In this document: piece by piece, positions 1 through 7,138 of the stretch
Layout: each line of letters starts with the position of its first letter
Position numbering within the stretch: position 1 is the first letter of the stretch
IMG/VR virus record: IMGVR_UViG_3300006922_000026
Coordinates: 1 to 56,304 of that record
Length of the DNA: 56,304 bases
Direction: 5' to 3' (one strand)
Source of the DNA: a virus
Notes under the pieces: generated by a model
What the model was told of the DNA's origin: nothing
What the model saw: the letters and a program-made list of their open reading frames with translations, nothing else
The model's database searches: none
Made by a program: the position numbers and the translations under genes

Positions 1-766
1 CCGCCCAATCCTTTTCCTGATCTGTTGCGTTTGCAGATAGTTTAGGTGGGTTAAGTACTTCGTTAAGTTCGTTGATTTCAGGCAAGTAACACTCTTTTAA
101 TTTTCTTGCATGAGCCTGTGTTACTTTAAATTCATAAAAATGTTTTTTAAAGTCAAAGCCTTTAGGGTTAAACTTCAAAGGATCATCAGACCATTCATCT
201 AACCAACCTTGTGGCTTCTCGTCCATTATACACATCTGTGCCCATATACGTTCTTGTATAGTAGGCTGGTGTGCTTTTTTCTTTTTTTCTATTTCTGCTT
301 TTGCTTCTGCTTCTTCAGTGGCAAATGCTTGTGCTTTGAATTGTAGTTCTCCAAGCCAAACGTCAATGCTAACATTCATTGGTTTAGGAGTACCCATTGT
401 GCCTGGTAAACTTTCCCAATACTTATTGTATTCTTCATTGATGTTAGGTTTACCTAACTGTAACATTCTACACATTGCACCGAGTGTACTGTTAAAGCGA
501 TTCTCAGGAACCTTTTTAAAACTATCTACATGCTGTCGCCACTTATCGCTCTTGTCCATGTATTCAAGAGTCCAACGTTTAAAGTCTGCTCCTTTACATT
601 CCAGTCGATAGTAGTCTAATGCTTTGTTTGTTCTTCTGCCGAAGTTCTCTGGAGTACAGTCCTTTAGTTCTTCTTCCGTCCACAACACCTCACCTGTAAC
701 ACTCTTTTGTCGACGAACAGGTTTCTTCCTTCTCGATGTTTTTCCTTTTAGGGCGGTCAATGCCAT
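1..766 (-). CDS. Conserved phage protein, C-terminus cut by window edge
   Basis: An open frame runs from ATG at 766 leftwards off the window without a stop, giving at least 255 residues. The start follows a GAGGAG ribosome site and the promoter at 792-819. The protein begins with a lysine/arginine-rich stretch (MALTALKGKTSRRKKPVRR), continues with tryptophan- and charge-rich soluble sequence, and has a highly charged Glu/Lys helix near residues 165-180. No signal peptide or membrane segment is visible. I do not recognise the family. The basic N-terminus could bind nucleic acid or a virion component, but that is a guess. Confidence 0.8.
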   Translation of the reverse strand, partial: MALTALKGKTSRRKKPVRRQKSVTGEVLWTEEELKDCTPENFGRRTNKALDYYRLECKGADFKRWTLEYMDKSDKWRQHVDSFKKVPENRFNSTLGAMCRMLQLGKPNINEEYNKYWESLPGTMGTPKPMNVSIDVWLGELQFKAQAFATEEAEAKAEIEKKKKAHQPTIQERIWAQMCIMDEKPQGWLDEWSDDPLKFNPKGFDFKKHFYEFKVTQAHARKLKECYLPEINELNEVLNPPKLSANATDQEKDWA

Positions 767-791
767 TTGTAAATCTCCTCACGTTTTGTAT

Positions 792-819
792 ATTATATAG
801 TCTAATAATTAAAAGTCAA
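792..819 (-). promoter_or_regulatory. sigma70-like promoter
   Basis: TTGACT, a 16-base spacer and TATAAT, read on the minus strand. Transcription would start about 20 bases before the ATG at 766 and include its ribosome site. Confidence 0.75.
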
Positions 820-836
820 GCAAAAATGGCTTATAA

Positions 837-1061
837 CTATTCTTGTTCGGTGTTTACTGTACCACCTTCGGCTCTAAACAGTCTTCGTAAAAACCATTTA
901 TGTTGTAGATAATAATCTTGTAAAGTGTAATCAACTTGGCGTTGTTCCCATTCCATAATCTCATCTTTGTGCTTCATCCAAATCTCTTGGACAAAGGATT
1001 TCCAATTACTGATTCGGGGTGCTGTAGAGATGTCGGGCCAGACAGTTTCGTCTACTCTCAT
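837..1061 (-). CDS. Small hypothetical phage protein (74 aa)
   Basis: ATG start, 4 bases after the stop of the preceding minus-strand gene, so it is the last member of a five-gene run that starts with DNA ligase. The protein is soluble and rich in Trp, Lys and Glu, with an amphipathic segment around residues 25-60 and a basic patch (FLRRLFRAEGG) near the end. I do not recognise it. Its position points to early or middle expression with the ligase. Confidence 0.7.
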   Translation of the reverse strand: MRVDETVWPDISTAPRISNWKSFVQEIWMKHKDEIMEWEQRQVDYTLQDYYLQHKWFLRRLFRAEGGTVNTEQE

Positions 1062-1065
1062 ATGA

Positions 1066-1254
1066 CTACTCTGATGTAAGGCTAACTAATGGATCGCTAT
1101 AAAACGAATCGTGGTAGTCACCGTTCTTTTGGAAGTTACGTACTGAAGTTTCTTTGATAAACATACCATCTTTCTTTGTGTATGTGGTATACTCTGATCT
1201 TATCATACCTTCAGTGTCACGTTCAACATGTTGCTTCATTGGACCTTCTTTCAT
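1066..1254 (-). CDS. Small hypothetical phage protein (62 aa)
   Basis: The ATG overlaps the stop codon of the upstream gene (TAATG), and a GGAG ribosome site lies inside that gene's end, so translation is coupled. The product is polar, charged and Tyr/Ser-rich, with no cysteines, signal peptide or membrane segment. Family unknown. Its compact charged composition fits the many small host-interaction proteins that T4-like phages carry beside replication genes; that is inference from context only. Confidence 0.7.
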   Translation of the reverse strand: MKEGPMKQHVERDTEGMIRSEYTTYTKKDGMFIKETSVRNFQKNGDYHDSFYSDPLVSLTSE

Positions 1255-1484
1255 TATACTATCTCCTCTACAATTCCAAGTACTTCAGCAAGGAATAACA
1301 TTACACCTGATAACATCATTAAGAACCCTACTTCAGTTATAAAAAAATCTGTATACATCAGTTCACCTGTCCACAAGTTATATCCTGCCCAGGCAAGTAA
1401 ACCTGATGCTACAAATCTAAAAATACTTTTTACAATACTGACCGCAAAGTGACCATCACCCGGATCTTTGTTTGCTATTTTCAT
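1254..1484 (-). CDS. Small membrane protein (76 aa)
   Basis: ATG with a TAGGAG ribosome site. Two hydrophobic helices are visible, roughly residues 17-37 and 48-70, joined by a short loop (WTGELMYTDF), which makes this a two-pass inner-membrane protein. It lies between another membrane protein and two small soluble proteins in the ligase operon. I do not recognise the family. A role in altering the host membrane is possible, but nothing in the sequence specifies it. Confidence 0.7.
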   Translation of the reverse strand: MKIANKDPGDGHFAVSIVKSIFRFVASGLLAWAGYNLWTGELMYTDFFITEVGFLMMLSGVMLFLAEVLGIVEEIV

Positions 1485-1492
1485 ACTTACTC

Positions 1493-1873
1493 CTATTCGT
1501 GTTCCCCACCAGGATCATTTGGATCCAATGGCACCTTATGTGCAATACCATTCTTGTCACGATAGATAGTATAGTTTCTACCTCTACCATGTGAATGATA
1601 CCCATTCTTAAACTTAAATGCACCTGGGTTGGTTTCTGCAACTTTAAATGTAGCAACAGTAATAACAACTGCGGCAACAAAAATTACGTGTCCAATGGCA
1701 CTATACATAAATGCCGTAATACTATTAATAACCATAATAGCAAATACACTTGACCACATGAATGCTAAAATCTGCATAACCATGTGTCTAACCATCAAGT
1801 CGGGAATGTTCTTCAACGGATTGTGTTCTGCATCCATAACACTATTCCAACTCTGTACTACAAACTGTCTCAT
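1493..1873 (-). CDS. Membrane protein with basic C-terminal tail (126 aa)
   Basis: ATG preceded by GGAG, overlapping the end of the DNA ligase gene by 4 bases. Two hydrophobic segments, about residues 33-55 and 58-80, are followed by a hydrophilic tail rich in Gly, His, Arg and Asp (residues 85-126, including NGYHSHGRGRNY). The likely topology is a membrane hairpin with soluble ends. Family not recognised. The 4-base overlap shows co-expression with ligase. Confidence 0.7.
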   Translation of the reverse strand: MRQFVVQSWNSVMDAEHNPLKNIPDLMVRHMVMQILAFMWSSVFAIMVINSITAFMYSAIGHVIFVAAVVITVATFKVAETNPGAFKFKNGYHSHGRGRNYTIYRDKNGIAHKVPLDPNDPGGEHE

Positions 1874-3219
1874 GCTTTTTCTCCTTTATACTCACGAAAC
1901 GACTTAAATCTTGGAAAACGTAAACTATACGTTTCCGAGTCTTGCGACTGTGTTCGAGCATCTGCTCTAATTTCAATTAACTGACCAATGAGACTATCAC
2001 GTGCAGTCCAGTACTCATCACGTTGACTATCAGTGAAGCCGCTCCCACAGTTAAGGTGATAATTGTATCCATCATCTTCTCCTTCTACTATTACGGCACC
2101 TAATCTTCCTGCATTACGTCCAGTACCTTCCTCGACGTCAACGACTTTTAGTGTAATCTCAATAAATGGTTTTGCCTTTAACCAAGCATGTGTTCGCTTA
2201 CATTCGTAGGGTGCGTCAATGTCTTTGATCATTACACCTTCATAACCACCGTCTACGGCCGTCTTATTAAGCTCTACAAAGCGTTCTTGGCCTTCGGGAG
2301 TGTCTAAGTCTACATCTTCCCACTCAAGTGCTTGTACGTGCTTTAAAACGTCCTGGTTGCTTTCTACCCAATGTTTAGTAATTGCACTTCTTGTTGACTG
2401 TGGTTTGTCCCAACCACCTTGTTTGAAATCGGATAATGGAATAGTATCAAACAAATGCAATACTGCATCTTTGGCTGTACCACCACTCTTTCTATGTACC
2501 TGTTTCATTAAGTCTTGGAAGTTAGCACTCATTACCTCACCGTCTAACACAAGGTCATATGGTGCAGGCTTATCTTTGAGTACTGTTTTAATTTCTTCAA
2601 TGATGTGATCAAAGTTATGAAACTGCTTACCATTACGACTAAACATTTCTACTTTGTCACCTTGTATAATTGTAATAACTCTTACGCCATCAAGTTTAAC
2701 TTCAATTTGTTTCTTACCTGACATCTTCTTTTCATGATTGGCAGAGTCGTGTGCTAATGCACAAGTGAATGTAGGGATAACATATTTTGTTTCACCCTTC
2801 ATGTTAAATCTTTTAGCAACTTTGTTTACTGTCTTTTCACTTACTCCACAACGTAAATCTTTAATAAGGATCCTACGATAAAAACCATTCCACTGATCTG
2901 CCGTTGCTGAACTCATTACAAGTTCGATAGCATCACGTGCCGCATGTCCTGTAAGTTCTCTTGCAATTAGTTTATCTGCAAGTTCTTTGAATACTGGCCA
3001 AGCACAACCTTGTGCTGATAGCACTTCATTCTCTGCTTTTTCTGGAACTTGTTTAACGCCAAATGTTACAAGTGGGTCAAGTGCCATTGTTACACCTTCG
3101 AAGAACTCATCAAGTCCTTCACCCATAGCACTGAATACGATAGTTTCTTTGTCTAACCTACCGTTGTGCTGTTCAAGTTTGTAAATTACGTCCTGTGGTT
3201 GTGTTCTCATGTTTTTCAT
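1870..3219 (-). CDS. ATP-dependent DNA ligase (T4 gp30-like)
   Basis: Seals nicks in duplex DNA during phage replication by forming a lysine-AMP intermediate. Nucleotidyltransferase motifs are clear: motif I KLDGVR with the adenylated Lys at residue 175, motif III (LVLDGEV, Glu 228), motif IV (GYEGVMIK, 325-332) and motif V (WLKAKPF, 346-352). Residues 1-140 form the helical N-terminal domain and 355-449 the OB-fold. At 449 residues it is close to T4 ligase in length. The chosen ATG has AGAGG upstream and a promoter at 3250-3278; a second ATG lies three codons in. It heads a run of five genes ending near 837. Confidence 0.95.
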   Translation of the reverse strand: MKNMRTQPQDVIYKLEQHNGRLDKETIVFSAMGEGLDEFFEGVTMALDPLVTFGVKQVPEKAENEVLSAQGCAWPVFKELADKLIARELTGHAARDAIELVMSSATADQWNGFYRRILIKDLRCGVSEKTVNKVAKRFNMKGETKYVIPTFTCALAHDSANHEKKMSGKKQIEVKLDGVRVITIIQGDKVEMFSRNGKQFHNFDHIIEEIKTVLKDKPAPYDLVLDGEVMSANFQDLMKQVHRKSGGTAKDAVLHLFDTIPLSDFKQGGWDKPQSTRSAITKHWVESNQDVLKHVQALEWEDVDLDTPEGQERFVELNKTAVDGGYEGVMIKDIDAPYECKRTHAWLKAKPFIEITLKVVDVEEGTGRNAGRLGAVIVEGEDDGYNYHLNCGSGFTDSQRDEYWTARDSLIGQLIEIRADARTQSQDSETYSLRFPRFKSFREYKGEKA

Positions 3220-3249
3220 ATTTGCCTCTTATTGCCTAATTATGTTACT

Positions 3250-3278
3250 ATTATACGATCTAAATACCAAAAAGTCAA
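3250..3278 (-). promoter_or_regulatory. sigma70-like promoter for DNA ligase
   Basis: TTGACT, 17-base spacer, TATAAT on the minus strand, about 30 bases before the ligase ATG at 3219. Confidence 0.8.
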
Positions 3279-3305
3279 CCTCTTTTTAATCCAAATCCAA
3301 ATAAC

Positions 3306-3416
3306 TTAATCCTTTTCATTTTCTTTGATACGTTCAATAAGATCTAATATTTCTTCTAACAAGTTGTTGTCCTGATCTTTTTCAGTATCCAATTCAACTT
3401 CTAATTTAATTTTCAT
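3306..3416 (-). CDS. 36-residue acidic small protein
   Basis: The ATG overlaps the TGA of the upstream gene (ATGA), which suggests coupled translation, and the frame ends in TAA at 3306. The product is very acidic at the start (ELDTEKDQD) followed by a leucine/isoleucine heptad-like helix (NLLEEILDLIERIKE), so a short coiled coil or partner-binding helix is likely. Function unknown. It is supported by the overlap and by filling the gap exactly before the ligase promoter. Confidence 0.55.
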   Translation of the reverse strand: MKIKLEVELDTEKDQDNNLLEEILDLIERIKENEKD

Positions 3417-3667
3417 GTTTTACCTTTGTCTACCCATTCCTTAAATTCAATTTTAAACTCATCCGCTTTCTCTTGTGTTTCAAAATGATAAGAGTGCGAA
3501 TATACGTATGTCCATGTGTCCATACCCCATTCCCAACGTTGCATGTTACGTCTACACCAATCTTTACATTGTATATGTAGATCACTGTGTACGTCAACAG
3601 TTACACCAGGCTTCCATCTAAGTTTGTATTCAAACAATTCTTGTGGAGTCATTTTTGATTTATCCAT
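3413..3667 (-). CDS. Hypothetical Trp-rich phage protein (84 aa)
   Basis: I place the start at the ATG at 3667, which overlaps the upstream stop (TAATG); a further in-frame ATG at 3685 lies inside the upstream gene and has no better ribosome site. The protein has two cysteines (CKDWCRR), many Trp/Tyr/His residues (WEWGMDTWTYVYSHSYHF) and an amphipathic C-terminal helix. It is soluble. The family is not recognised. A small metal- or nucleic-acid-binding protein would fit the composition, without direct proof. Confidence 0.65.
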   Translation of the reverse strand: MDKSKMTPQELFEYKLRWKPGVTVDVHSDLHIQCKDWCRRNMQRWEWGMDTWTYVYSHSYHFETQEKADEFKIEFKEWVDKGKT

Positions 3668-3843
3668 TATACTGCTCTTATCCATCTTATACCGATGTAC
3701 AGTATCAAACTTACAATTACCATTAACGCAGGCGATTCTGTAGTAATGCCAGCAATAATTGTTCCGACTATAGATACAAAGAATGCTACTTTGTCTGTTT
3801 TATCATCTTCTGGATGCATATCAATATACTTGTCTTTCCACAT
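3667..3843 (-). CDS. Small membrane protein (58 aa)
   Basis: The start is the ATG at 3843 with AAGGA 9 bases upstream. The longer reading to 3900 begins with TTG, and that TTG is the -35 box of the promoter at 3872-3900, so it cannot be part of the message. After a charged N-terminus (MWKDKYIDMHPEDDKTDK) come two closely spaced hydrophobic helices ending in IRWIRAV. First gene of a short operon with the 84- and 36-residue genes. Family unknown. Confidence 0.65.
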   Translation of the reverse strand: MWKDKYIDMHPEDDKTDKVAFFVSIVGTIIAGITTESPALMVIVSLILYIGIRWIRAV

Positions 3844-3871
3844 AGGGTCGTCCTTAACTGTTATTATATTT

Positions 3872-3900
3872 AATATACAGTCAAAGTATACAGTTGTCAA
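3872..3900 (-). promoter_or_regulatory. Near-consensus sigma70-like promoter
   Basis: TTGACA, 17 bases, TATATT on the minus strand. Predicted start of transcription near 3865, about 22 bases before the ATG at 3843. Confidence 0.85.
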
Positions 3901-3915
3901 CCGGAATTAGTTCAA

Positions 3916-4971
3916 TTATTGGTAAGGGTCAATATCCAAATACTTACCCCATTCGGAATAGTAATGGCGCATACCTACTTCATCATGGATAGTTCCATTT
4001 TCATGTCTACCATGTAGTATGCGTCTATTCTCTGTTCCTTCACGCATTGTAGTACCTTGCCCAGCAACTCCGATTAGATCCTCGTGGAGGTTGCGACCAA
4101 ATGGTCCCCATATACTGTTATGATGTTTGATTCGTGTCAAACGTTCTTCTTTAGTATCTTTTTTTAGTCCGTATCCCCTAAACTCAATCAGTACACGGTT
4201 AGGACCTAATGGAGTTACTGAGTCACTGCGATATGCACTTCCACGTAGATTAAAATTGAATCCAGGAAACAAGTCTACCATATACCATTGGTTGGGCGGT
4301 AGGTTAGGAAAGGACAGTTCGCCTCTATCTTCGAAGCCGTCATACTCCTCATAGTTTACTGTGAAACTGCTTACGTTTACATGCCCGTTATCAAACGGTA
4401 TATTCTTACGTGCAAAGTATTCATCGTTGAATCCACTTACACGATTAAAGTAGTGCATGAAGTCATGATAAAATTCACTGTTGGTATCATGCCATAGTTT
4501 GTAGTTTGTATCTATGATTGCTTTGTGGTAATGGAACACTTCCATTTCTTCTGTGTCAATAGCATCAGCAATGCAATCAAATGCACCTGCTGTCCATTGT
4601 TCTACACTCTGCGTAGGATTAGGATCAAGTGTTACCCATACCATACCTCCGTGCTTTACTTCGCTGTGTAGTTGTGGCTCAACTGTTACAATAGGTGCTT
4701 CGAGTGTACCAGCAGGACCGTTTATACCGTAGTTACGATATGCTCTAACACCGTTGCCTGTATTATATGCAATAACATCAACGCCTGCTATCTGTGTTGT
4801 TCGGTAGTCTAATTCGTTATACATCTCTGAGATGTGACACATAGGTACCCATACTTTACTAAAGATACGTTCTTGCTCTTGTGCAAATATTTCTGGGTTG
4901 TTATATGCTGAACTGCTGATTGATTCTACGTTTGGTTGTGCTAACCAACTCTTATGATTACGTGGTGGCAT
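3916..4971 (-). CDS. Rieske-type non-heme iron oxygenase homologue lacking the Rieske cluster
   Basis: The N-terminal pattern (NNPEIFAQEQERIFSKVWVP, then DYRTTQIAGVDVIAY and VRAYRN) matches the alpha subunit of ring-hydroxylating oxygenases. The stretch that should follow, C-x-H then C-x2-H binding the [2Fe-2S] cluster, is missing: VRAYRN runs after a few residues into GPAGTLEAPI (85-94). The catalytic part keeps an iron-site-like motif, NSEFYHDFMH (Glu166, His169, His173), and a late HEDLI (296-300). At 351 residues it is shorter than usual. It may be a cluster-free oxygenase-like enzyme or have a non-catalytic role. GGAG precedes the ATG. It is monocistronic, between the promoter at 4999 and the one at 3872. 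Confidence 0.7.
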   Translation of the reverse strand: MPPRNHKSWLAQPNVESISSSAYNNPEIFAQEQERIFSKVWVPMCHISEMYNELDYRTTQIAGVDVIAYNTGNGVRAYRNYGINGPAGTLEAPIVTVEPQLHSEVKHGGMVWVTLDPNPTQSVEQWTAGAFDCIADAIDTEEMEVFHYHKAIIDTNYKLWHDTNSEFYHDFMHYFNRVSGFNDEYFARKNIPFDNGHVNVSSFTVNYEEYDGFEDRGELSFPNLPPNQWYMVDLFPGFNFNLRGSAYRSDSVTPLGPNRVLIEFRGYGLKKDTKEERLTRIKHHNSIWGPFGRNLHEDLIGVAGQGTTMREGTENRRILHGRHENGTIHDEVGMRHYYSEWGKYLDIDPYQ

Positions 4972-4998
4972 GTTTTCTCCTTATGCTATATTTAAATT

Positions 4999-5027
4999 AT
5001 TATAGCACAGAAAAATGCCTAAGTCTA
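4999..5027 (-). promoter_or_regulatory. sigma70-like promoter
   Basis: TAGACT, 17 bases, TATAAT on the minus strand, placed between tRNA-Arg and the oxygenase-like gene that starts at 4971. Confidence 0.65.
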
Positions 5028-5057
5028 ATAGGCTGTGTCTATTACTTAATAGTCTTT

Positions 5058-5134
5058 TGGCGCACCCGACAGGACTCGAACCTATTACCTTATGTTCCGC
5101 AAACATACGCTCTATCCAGATGAGCTACGGGTGC
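5058..5134 (-). tRNA. tRNA-Arg (anticodon GCG), CCA encoded
   Basis: Full cloverleaf on the minus strand: acceptor GCACCCG/CGGGTGC, D stem GCTC/GAGC, anticodon stem TATGT/ACATA with loop TTGCGGA (anticodon GCG, reading CGC/CGU), T stem ATAGG/CCTGT with loop TTCGAGT, discriminator G and a genomic CCA. It lies downstream of a 53-residue gene and is probably cotranscribed from the promoter at 5325-5353. Confidence 0.95.
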
Positions 5135-5141
5135 AGTCGAA

Positions 5142-5303
5142 TTACATCAAAGATGATTGAATAAAGTTTGAAACTTTTTCAACTGCTTCTGATATACTCT
5201 GGCCATTTTCTGCCAACTGTGCTTTACCTTGTTCCCAACTATTCTTTTGGTACTCGATAATGCTTTCCTTCTCAGCAACTAACCAGTTTTTTATATTTTC
5301 CAT
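5142..5303 (-). CDS. 53-residue hypothetical protein upstream of tRNA-Arg
   Basis: ATG with a strong AAGGAG site, TAA at 5142, only 8 bases before the tRNA. Starts MENIKNWLVAEKESIIEY and continues as a charged, glutamine-rich, probably helical protein with no membrane segment. A consensus promoter at 5325-5353 lies just upstream, so the gene and tRNA-Arg likely form one early transcript. Family unknown; the ribosome site, promoter and spacing support it as real. Confidence 0.65.
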   Translation of the reverse strand: MENIKNWLVAEKESIIEYQKNSWEQGKAQLAENGQSISEAVEKVSNFIQSSLM

Positions 5304-5324
5304 AACATCTCCTTTGTTATGAAT

Positions 5325-5353
5325 AGTATATAAGATCGCACCCGTATTGTCAA
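5325..5353 (-). promoter_or_regulatory. sigma70-like promoter
   Basis: TTGACA, 17 bases, TATACT on the minus strand, about 22 bases before the ATG at 5303; drives the 53-residue gene and probably tRNA-Arg. Confidence 0.8.
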
Positions 5354-5365
5354 GTATTATTTTGG

Positions 5366-5557
5366 TTACTTGTTATCATGGTTAATCGATATATGTTTCA
5401 AAACTTTACCAGAATTTGGTCCAGTTGTAACAGTATACCCAGTCGTACCATTTCCATACACGTTTACTTCGCTACGAGTTTTCATAAGGATTTTCTCCTT
5501 GCGTTCTCTCATTTTTTGCTCACGGTATGATTTAAGTAGGTAATCGTATCTGTTCAT
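5366..5557 (-). CDS. Small basic hypothetical protein (63 aa)
   Basis: ATG with GGAGAG upstream. The N-terminal half is a basic helix (KSYREQKMRERKEKILMKTR); the C-terminal half is glycine/threonine-rich with beta-like character (GNGTTGYTVTTGPNSGKV). It follows iscU on the same strand after a short GC-rich structured spacer (5575-5636). Family unknown. The lysine/arginine content would allow RNA or DNA binding. Confidence 0.6.
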   Translation of the reverse strand: MNRYDYLLKSYREQKMRERKEKILMKTRSEVNVYGNGTTGYTVTTGPNSGKVLKHISINHDNK

Positions 5558-5574
5558 TACACTCTCCTTTTTAC

Positions 5575-5636
5575 AGTTAAGTGCGTTCCTTCGGCTTTGC
5601 GCCTACTTCCGGCCTTTTTTCGGCTGAACGTTGTAT
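5575..5636 (-). other. GC-rich structured spacer after iscU
   Basis: This short stretch is far richer in G and C than its surroundings. On the minus strand an outer CGTTC/GAACG stem can close around two small hairpins, GCC(GAAAAAA)GGC and GGC(GCAAA)GCC, like a compact three-way junction. It ends just before the ribosome site of the 63-residue gene. It could be a processing or leader element; there is no clean U-tract for a terminator. Confidence 0.4.
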
Positions 5637-5638
5637 AT

Positions 5639-6016
5639 CTATTTAGTCTTAGTCTGGTAGTCTTTTATTGCTGATTTGATTGCATCTTCGGCAAGTACAC
5701 TGCAATGTATCTTAACTGGCGGTAAAGCAAGTTCTTCTACAATGTCCATATTCTTAACTGCTGATGCTTGATCTAATGTCATTCCTTTTACCATTTCAGT
5801 TACTAAACTTGAACTTGCTATTGCACTACCGCAACCGTAAGTTTTGAATTTAGCATCTACAATAACATTATCTTCAACCTGGATTTGTAATTTCATTACA
5901 TCACCACATGCAGGAGCACCTACCATACCTGTTCCTATGTTTTGCTGTTTTGGATTGAAAGAACCTACGTTGCGTGGATTTTCGTAATGGTCAAGTACTT
6001 TTTCGGAGTATGCCAT
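5639..6016 (-). CDS. iscU: Fe-S cluster scaffold protein IscU
   Basis: IscU is the scaffold on which [2Fe-2S] clusters are built before transfer to target proteins. All key features are visible in 125 residues: the three ligand cysteines Cys37 (GAPACGDVMKLQ), Cys62 (YGCGSA) and Cys105 (HCSVLAED) and the chaperone-binding LPPVK at 98-102. No IscS, HscA or ferredoxin gene is in view, so it must work with host partners. Possible clients in this phage are not obvious, since the Rieske-like oxygenase lacks its cluster and bilin reductase only uses ferredoxin as donor. ATG start; no strong ribosome site. Confidence 0.93.
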   Translation of the reverse strand: MAYSEKVLDHYENPRNVGSFNPKQQNIGTGMVGAPACGDVMKLQIQVEDNVIVDAKFKTYGCGSAIASSSLVTEMVKGMTLDQASAVKNMDIVEELALPPVKIHCSVLAEDAIKSAIKDYQTKTK

Positions 6017-6042
6017 AATAGTCTCTGTAGTTTAACTACATT

Positions 6043-6071
6043 TATTTAGTAGAGTAGTTTTAAGAAGTCAA
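6043..6071 (-). promoter_or_regulatory. Possible promoter of iscU
   Basis: TTGACT, 17 bases, TAAATA on the minus strand. The -10 is imperfect and also resembles the phage late box (CTAAATAAA), so the gene may be served by either polymerase form. Confidence 0.45.
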
Positions 6072-6101
6072 AAAAATAGGCGACACAAAGGCCGCCTATT
6101 T
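6071..6101 (-). terminator. Intrinsic terminator
   Basis: On the minus strand AAATAGGCG and CGCCTATTT form a 9-bp stem followed by a T-run. It lies 20 bases after the stop of the wHTH-type gene at 6121. Confidence 0.85.
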
Positions 6102-6120
6102 AAGAAAATAACAAATGCTA

Positions 6121-6390
6121 TTAGTTGTCTAATAGACCTTTTGCCATTGCTTTGTAACCAGCACCGATAACCGCTTTAGGAGCCTTAGTTCCCATTACGT
6201 ATCTTGATACTTTCGTACCTCTGCTGTTTTTTCTTGTGTTCAAGAACACTGGGTGTCCAGCAAATCTTAAAGATTGTACAACCGCTTGTGGATTGCCAGC
6301 CTTATATCTGTTCTTGATGTCTGCACTTGTAAGTGCTTTACCGTCTTGGAGTGCAGTAAGTACTCTTTCTTGAATTGTAGTTTTAGTCAT
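6121..6390 (-). CDS. Probable winged-helix DNA-binding protein (89 aa)
   Basis: Starts MTKTTIQERVLTALQDGK and continues with LTSADIKNRYKAGNPQAVVQ, which reads as a helix-turn-helix, followed by a basic wing-like stretch (NTRKNSRGTKVSRYVMG) and a C-terminal helix. Similar small wHTH proteins occur in marine T4-like phages, so a transcriptional regulator is likely. It is a single-gene unit: promoter TTGACT-17-TATAAT at 6462-6490, leader of about 65 bases, and a strong terminator at 6071-6101. Targets unknown; the palindrome at 47011-47031 is one possible operator. Confidence 0.65.
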   Translation of the reverse strand: MTKTTIQERVLTALQDGKALTSADIKNRYKAGNPQAVVQSLRFAGHPVFLNTRKNSRGTKVSRYVMGTKAPKAVIGAGYKAMAKGLLDN

Positions 6391-6461
6391 TATAACTTCT
6401 CCTATATATAATTAAAGTTTACTCAAGTTGCGGTAAAGATACTATCTCTACCAACTATTAC

Positions 6462-6490
6462 ATTATACACTAATTTGTCAACAAAGTCAA
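6462..6490 (-). promoter_or_regulatory. sigma70-like promoter of the wHTH gene
   Basis: TTGACT, 17 bases, TATAAT on the minus strand. The leader to the ATG at 6390 would be about 65 bases. Confidence 0.8.
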
Positions 6491-6523
6491 ACACTAATGT
6501 AACCAAAAGTTGTATAGGTCACC

Positions 6524-6558
6524 CAAAGAACACTGCCGAACAGTGTCTTTTGTTCTTT
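6524..6558 (-). terminator. Intrinsic terminator after the 6560-7138 gene
   Basis: Minus-strand GACACTG and CAGTGTT pair around a TTCGG loop, inside longer AAAGAAC/GTTCTTT arms; it follows the stop codon directly. Confidence 0.7.
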
Positions 6559-6559
6559 C

Positions 6560-7138
6560 TTAGTCGTTGAAAGTAATTTTGTCATTGCTTACGACCTTAG
6601 TTGTAAATGTAATCATATTCACAGCATGATCCAATTTATTTGGTGTAATGTGTCTTGCCAAATGTGCAGGAGTTATAATTAATCGACCTTTGTCGATAAT
6701 AAACTTCTCGCTTGGTGCTGTGTATAGACTCAGTGATTTCTCTACTGGAGTCGATATTGGATTGTTAAAAGGTGCTTCAACAATCAAATCAATACTTTCC
6801 TTCTGTGCAGTTGGAAAGTAATGACCAATAAACAGACTGTTATCAAATGATTTTGAATCAACACCTTTACCAGACTCAATATTTTCATAATATGAATCTG
6901 CTACTTCGTGATACTCAACACTATACTCGTTTGTGTATGATTTGATACAGTCGTTAATTGATTTCTTTAGTAAAGGCAATGTATCTAATACATTTTCTTC
7001 TACACTGTCTTTGTTAATTAAGTCAAAAACTTTTGGCTCTTCTGCCGGGTGATACCCTGTTAAATCAAACATACCTACACAAGTAGGAAAGATGCTAAAA
7101 AATTCACTCGGGTGTAATGTGTCTGTTTGATGATGCAT
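6560..7138 (-). CDS. Hypothetical protein, possible double-stranded beta-helix fold (192 aa)
   Basis: The ATG overlaps the stop of the peroxiredoxin gene (TAATG), so the two are coupled. The C-terminal third (GRLIITPAHLARHITPNKLDHAVNMITF) resembles the final strands of 2OG-oxygenase/cupin folds in marine phages, with His residues in plausible metal positions, but the usual N-terminal HxD/HxH is not clear. The N-terminal part (EFFSIFPTCVGMFDL) resembles the start of the TIGR02466-type oxygenases elsewhere in this window. I treat it as a remote member at low confidence. Possible link to oxidative chemistry through the peroxiredoxin. Confidence 0.55.
   Translation of the reverse strand: MHHQTDTLHPSEFFSIFPTCVGMFDLTGYHPAEEPKVFDLINKDSVEENVLDTLPLLKKSINDCIKSYTNEYSVEYHEVADSYYENIESGKGVDSKSFDNSLFIGHYFPTAQKESIDLIVEAPFNNPISTPVEKSLSLYTAPSEKFIIDKGRLIITPAHLARHITPNKLDHAVNMITFTTKVVSNDKITFND

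Noticed and set aside
318-611. Plus-strand 97-codon frame near the left edge
   Set aside because: It lies antisense to a long minus-strand gene that begins at 766 with a promoter and ribosome site.
3844-3900. N-terminal 19 codons of the membrane protein ending at 3667, starting with TTG
   Set aside because: The TTG is the -35 box and the stretch contains the -10 of a consensus promoter, so it is not transcribed as coding sequence for this gene.
5575-5636. Known riboswitch such as SAM, preQ1 or glycine
   Set aside because: The small hairpins and loops do not match the conserved cores of these families as far as I can judge by eye.
6560-7138. Firm assignment as a 2OG-Fe(II) oxygenase
   Set aside because: The C-terminal part is suggestive but the first His-x-Asp/His site is not identifiable, so only a possible fold is stated.
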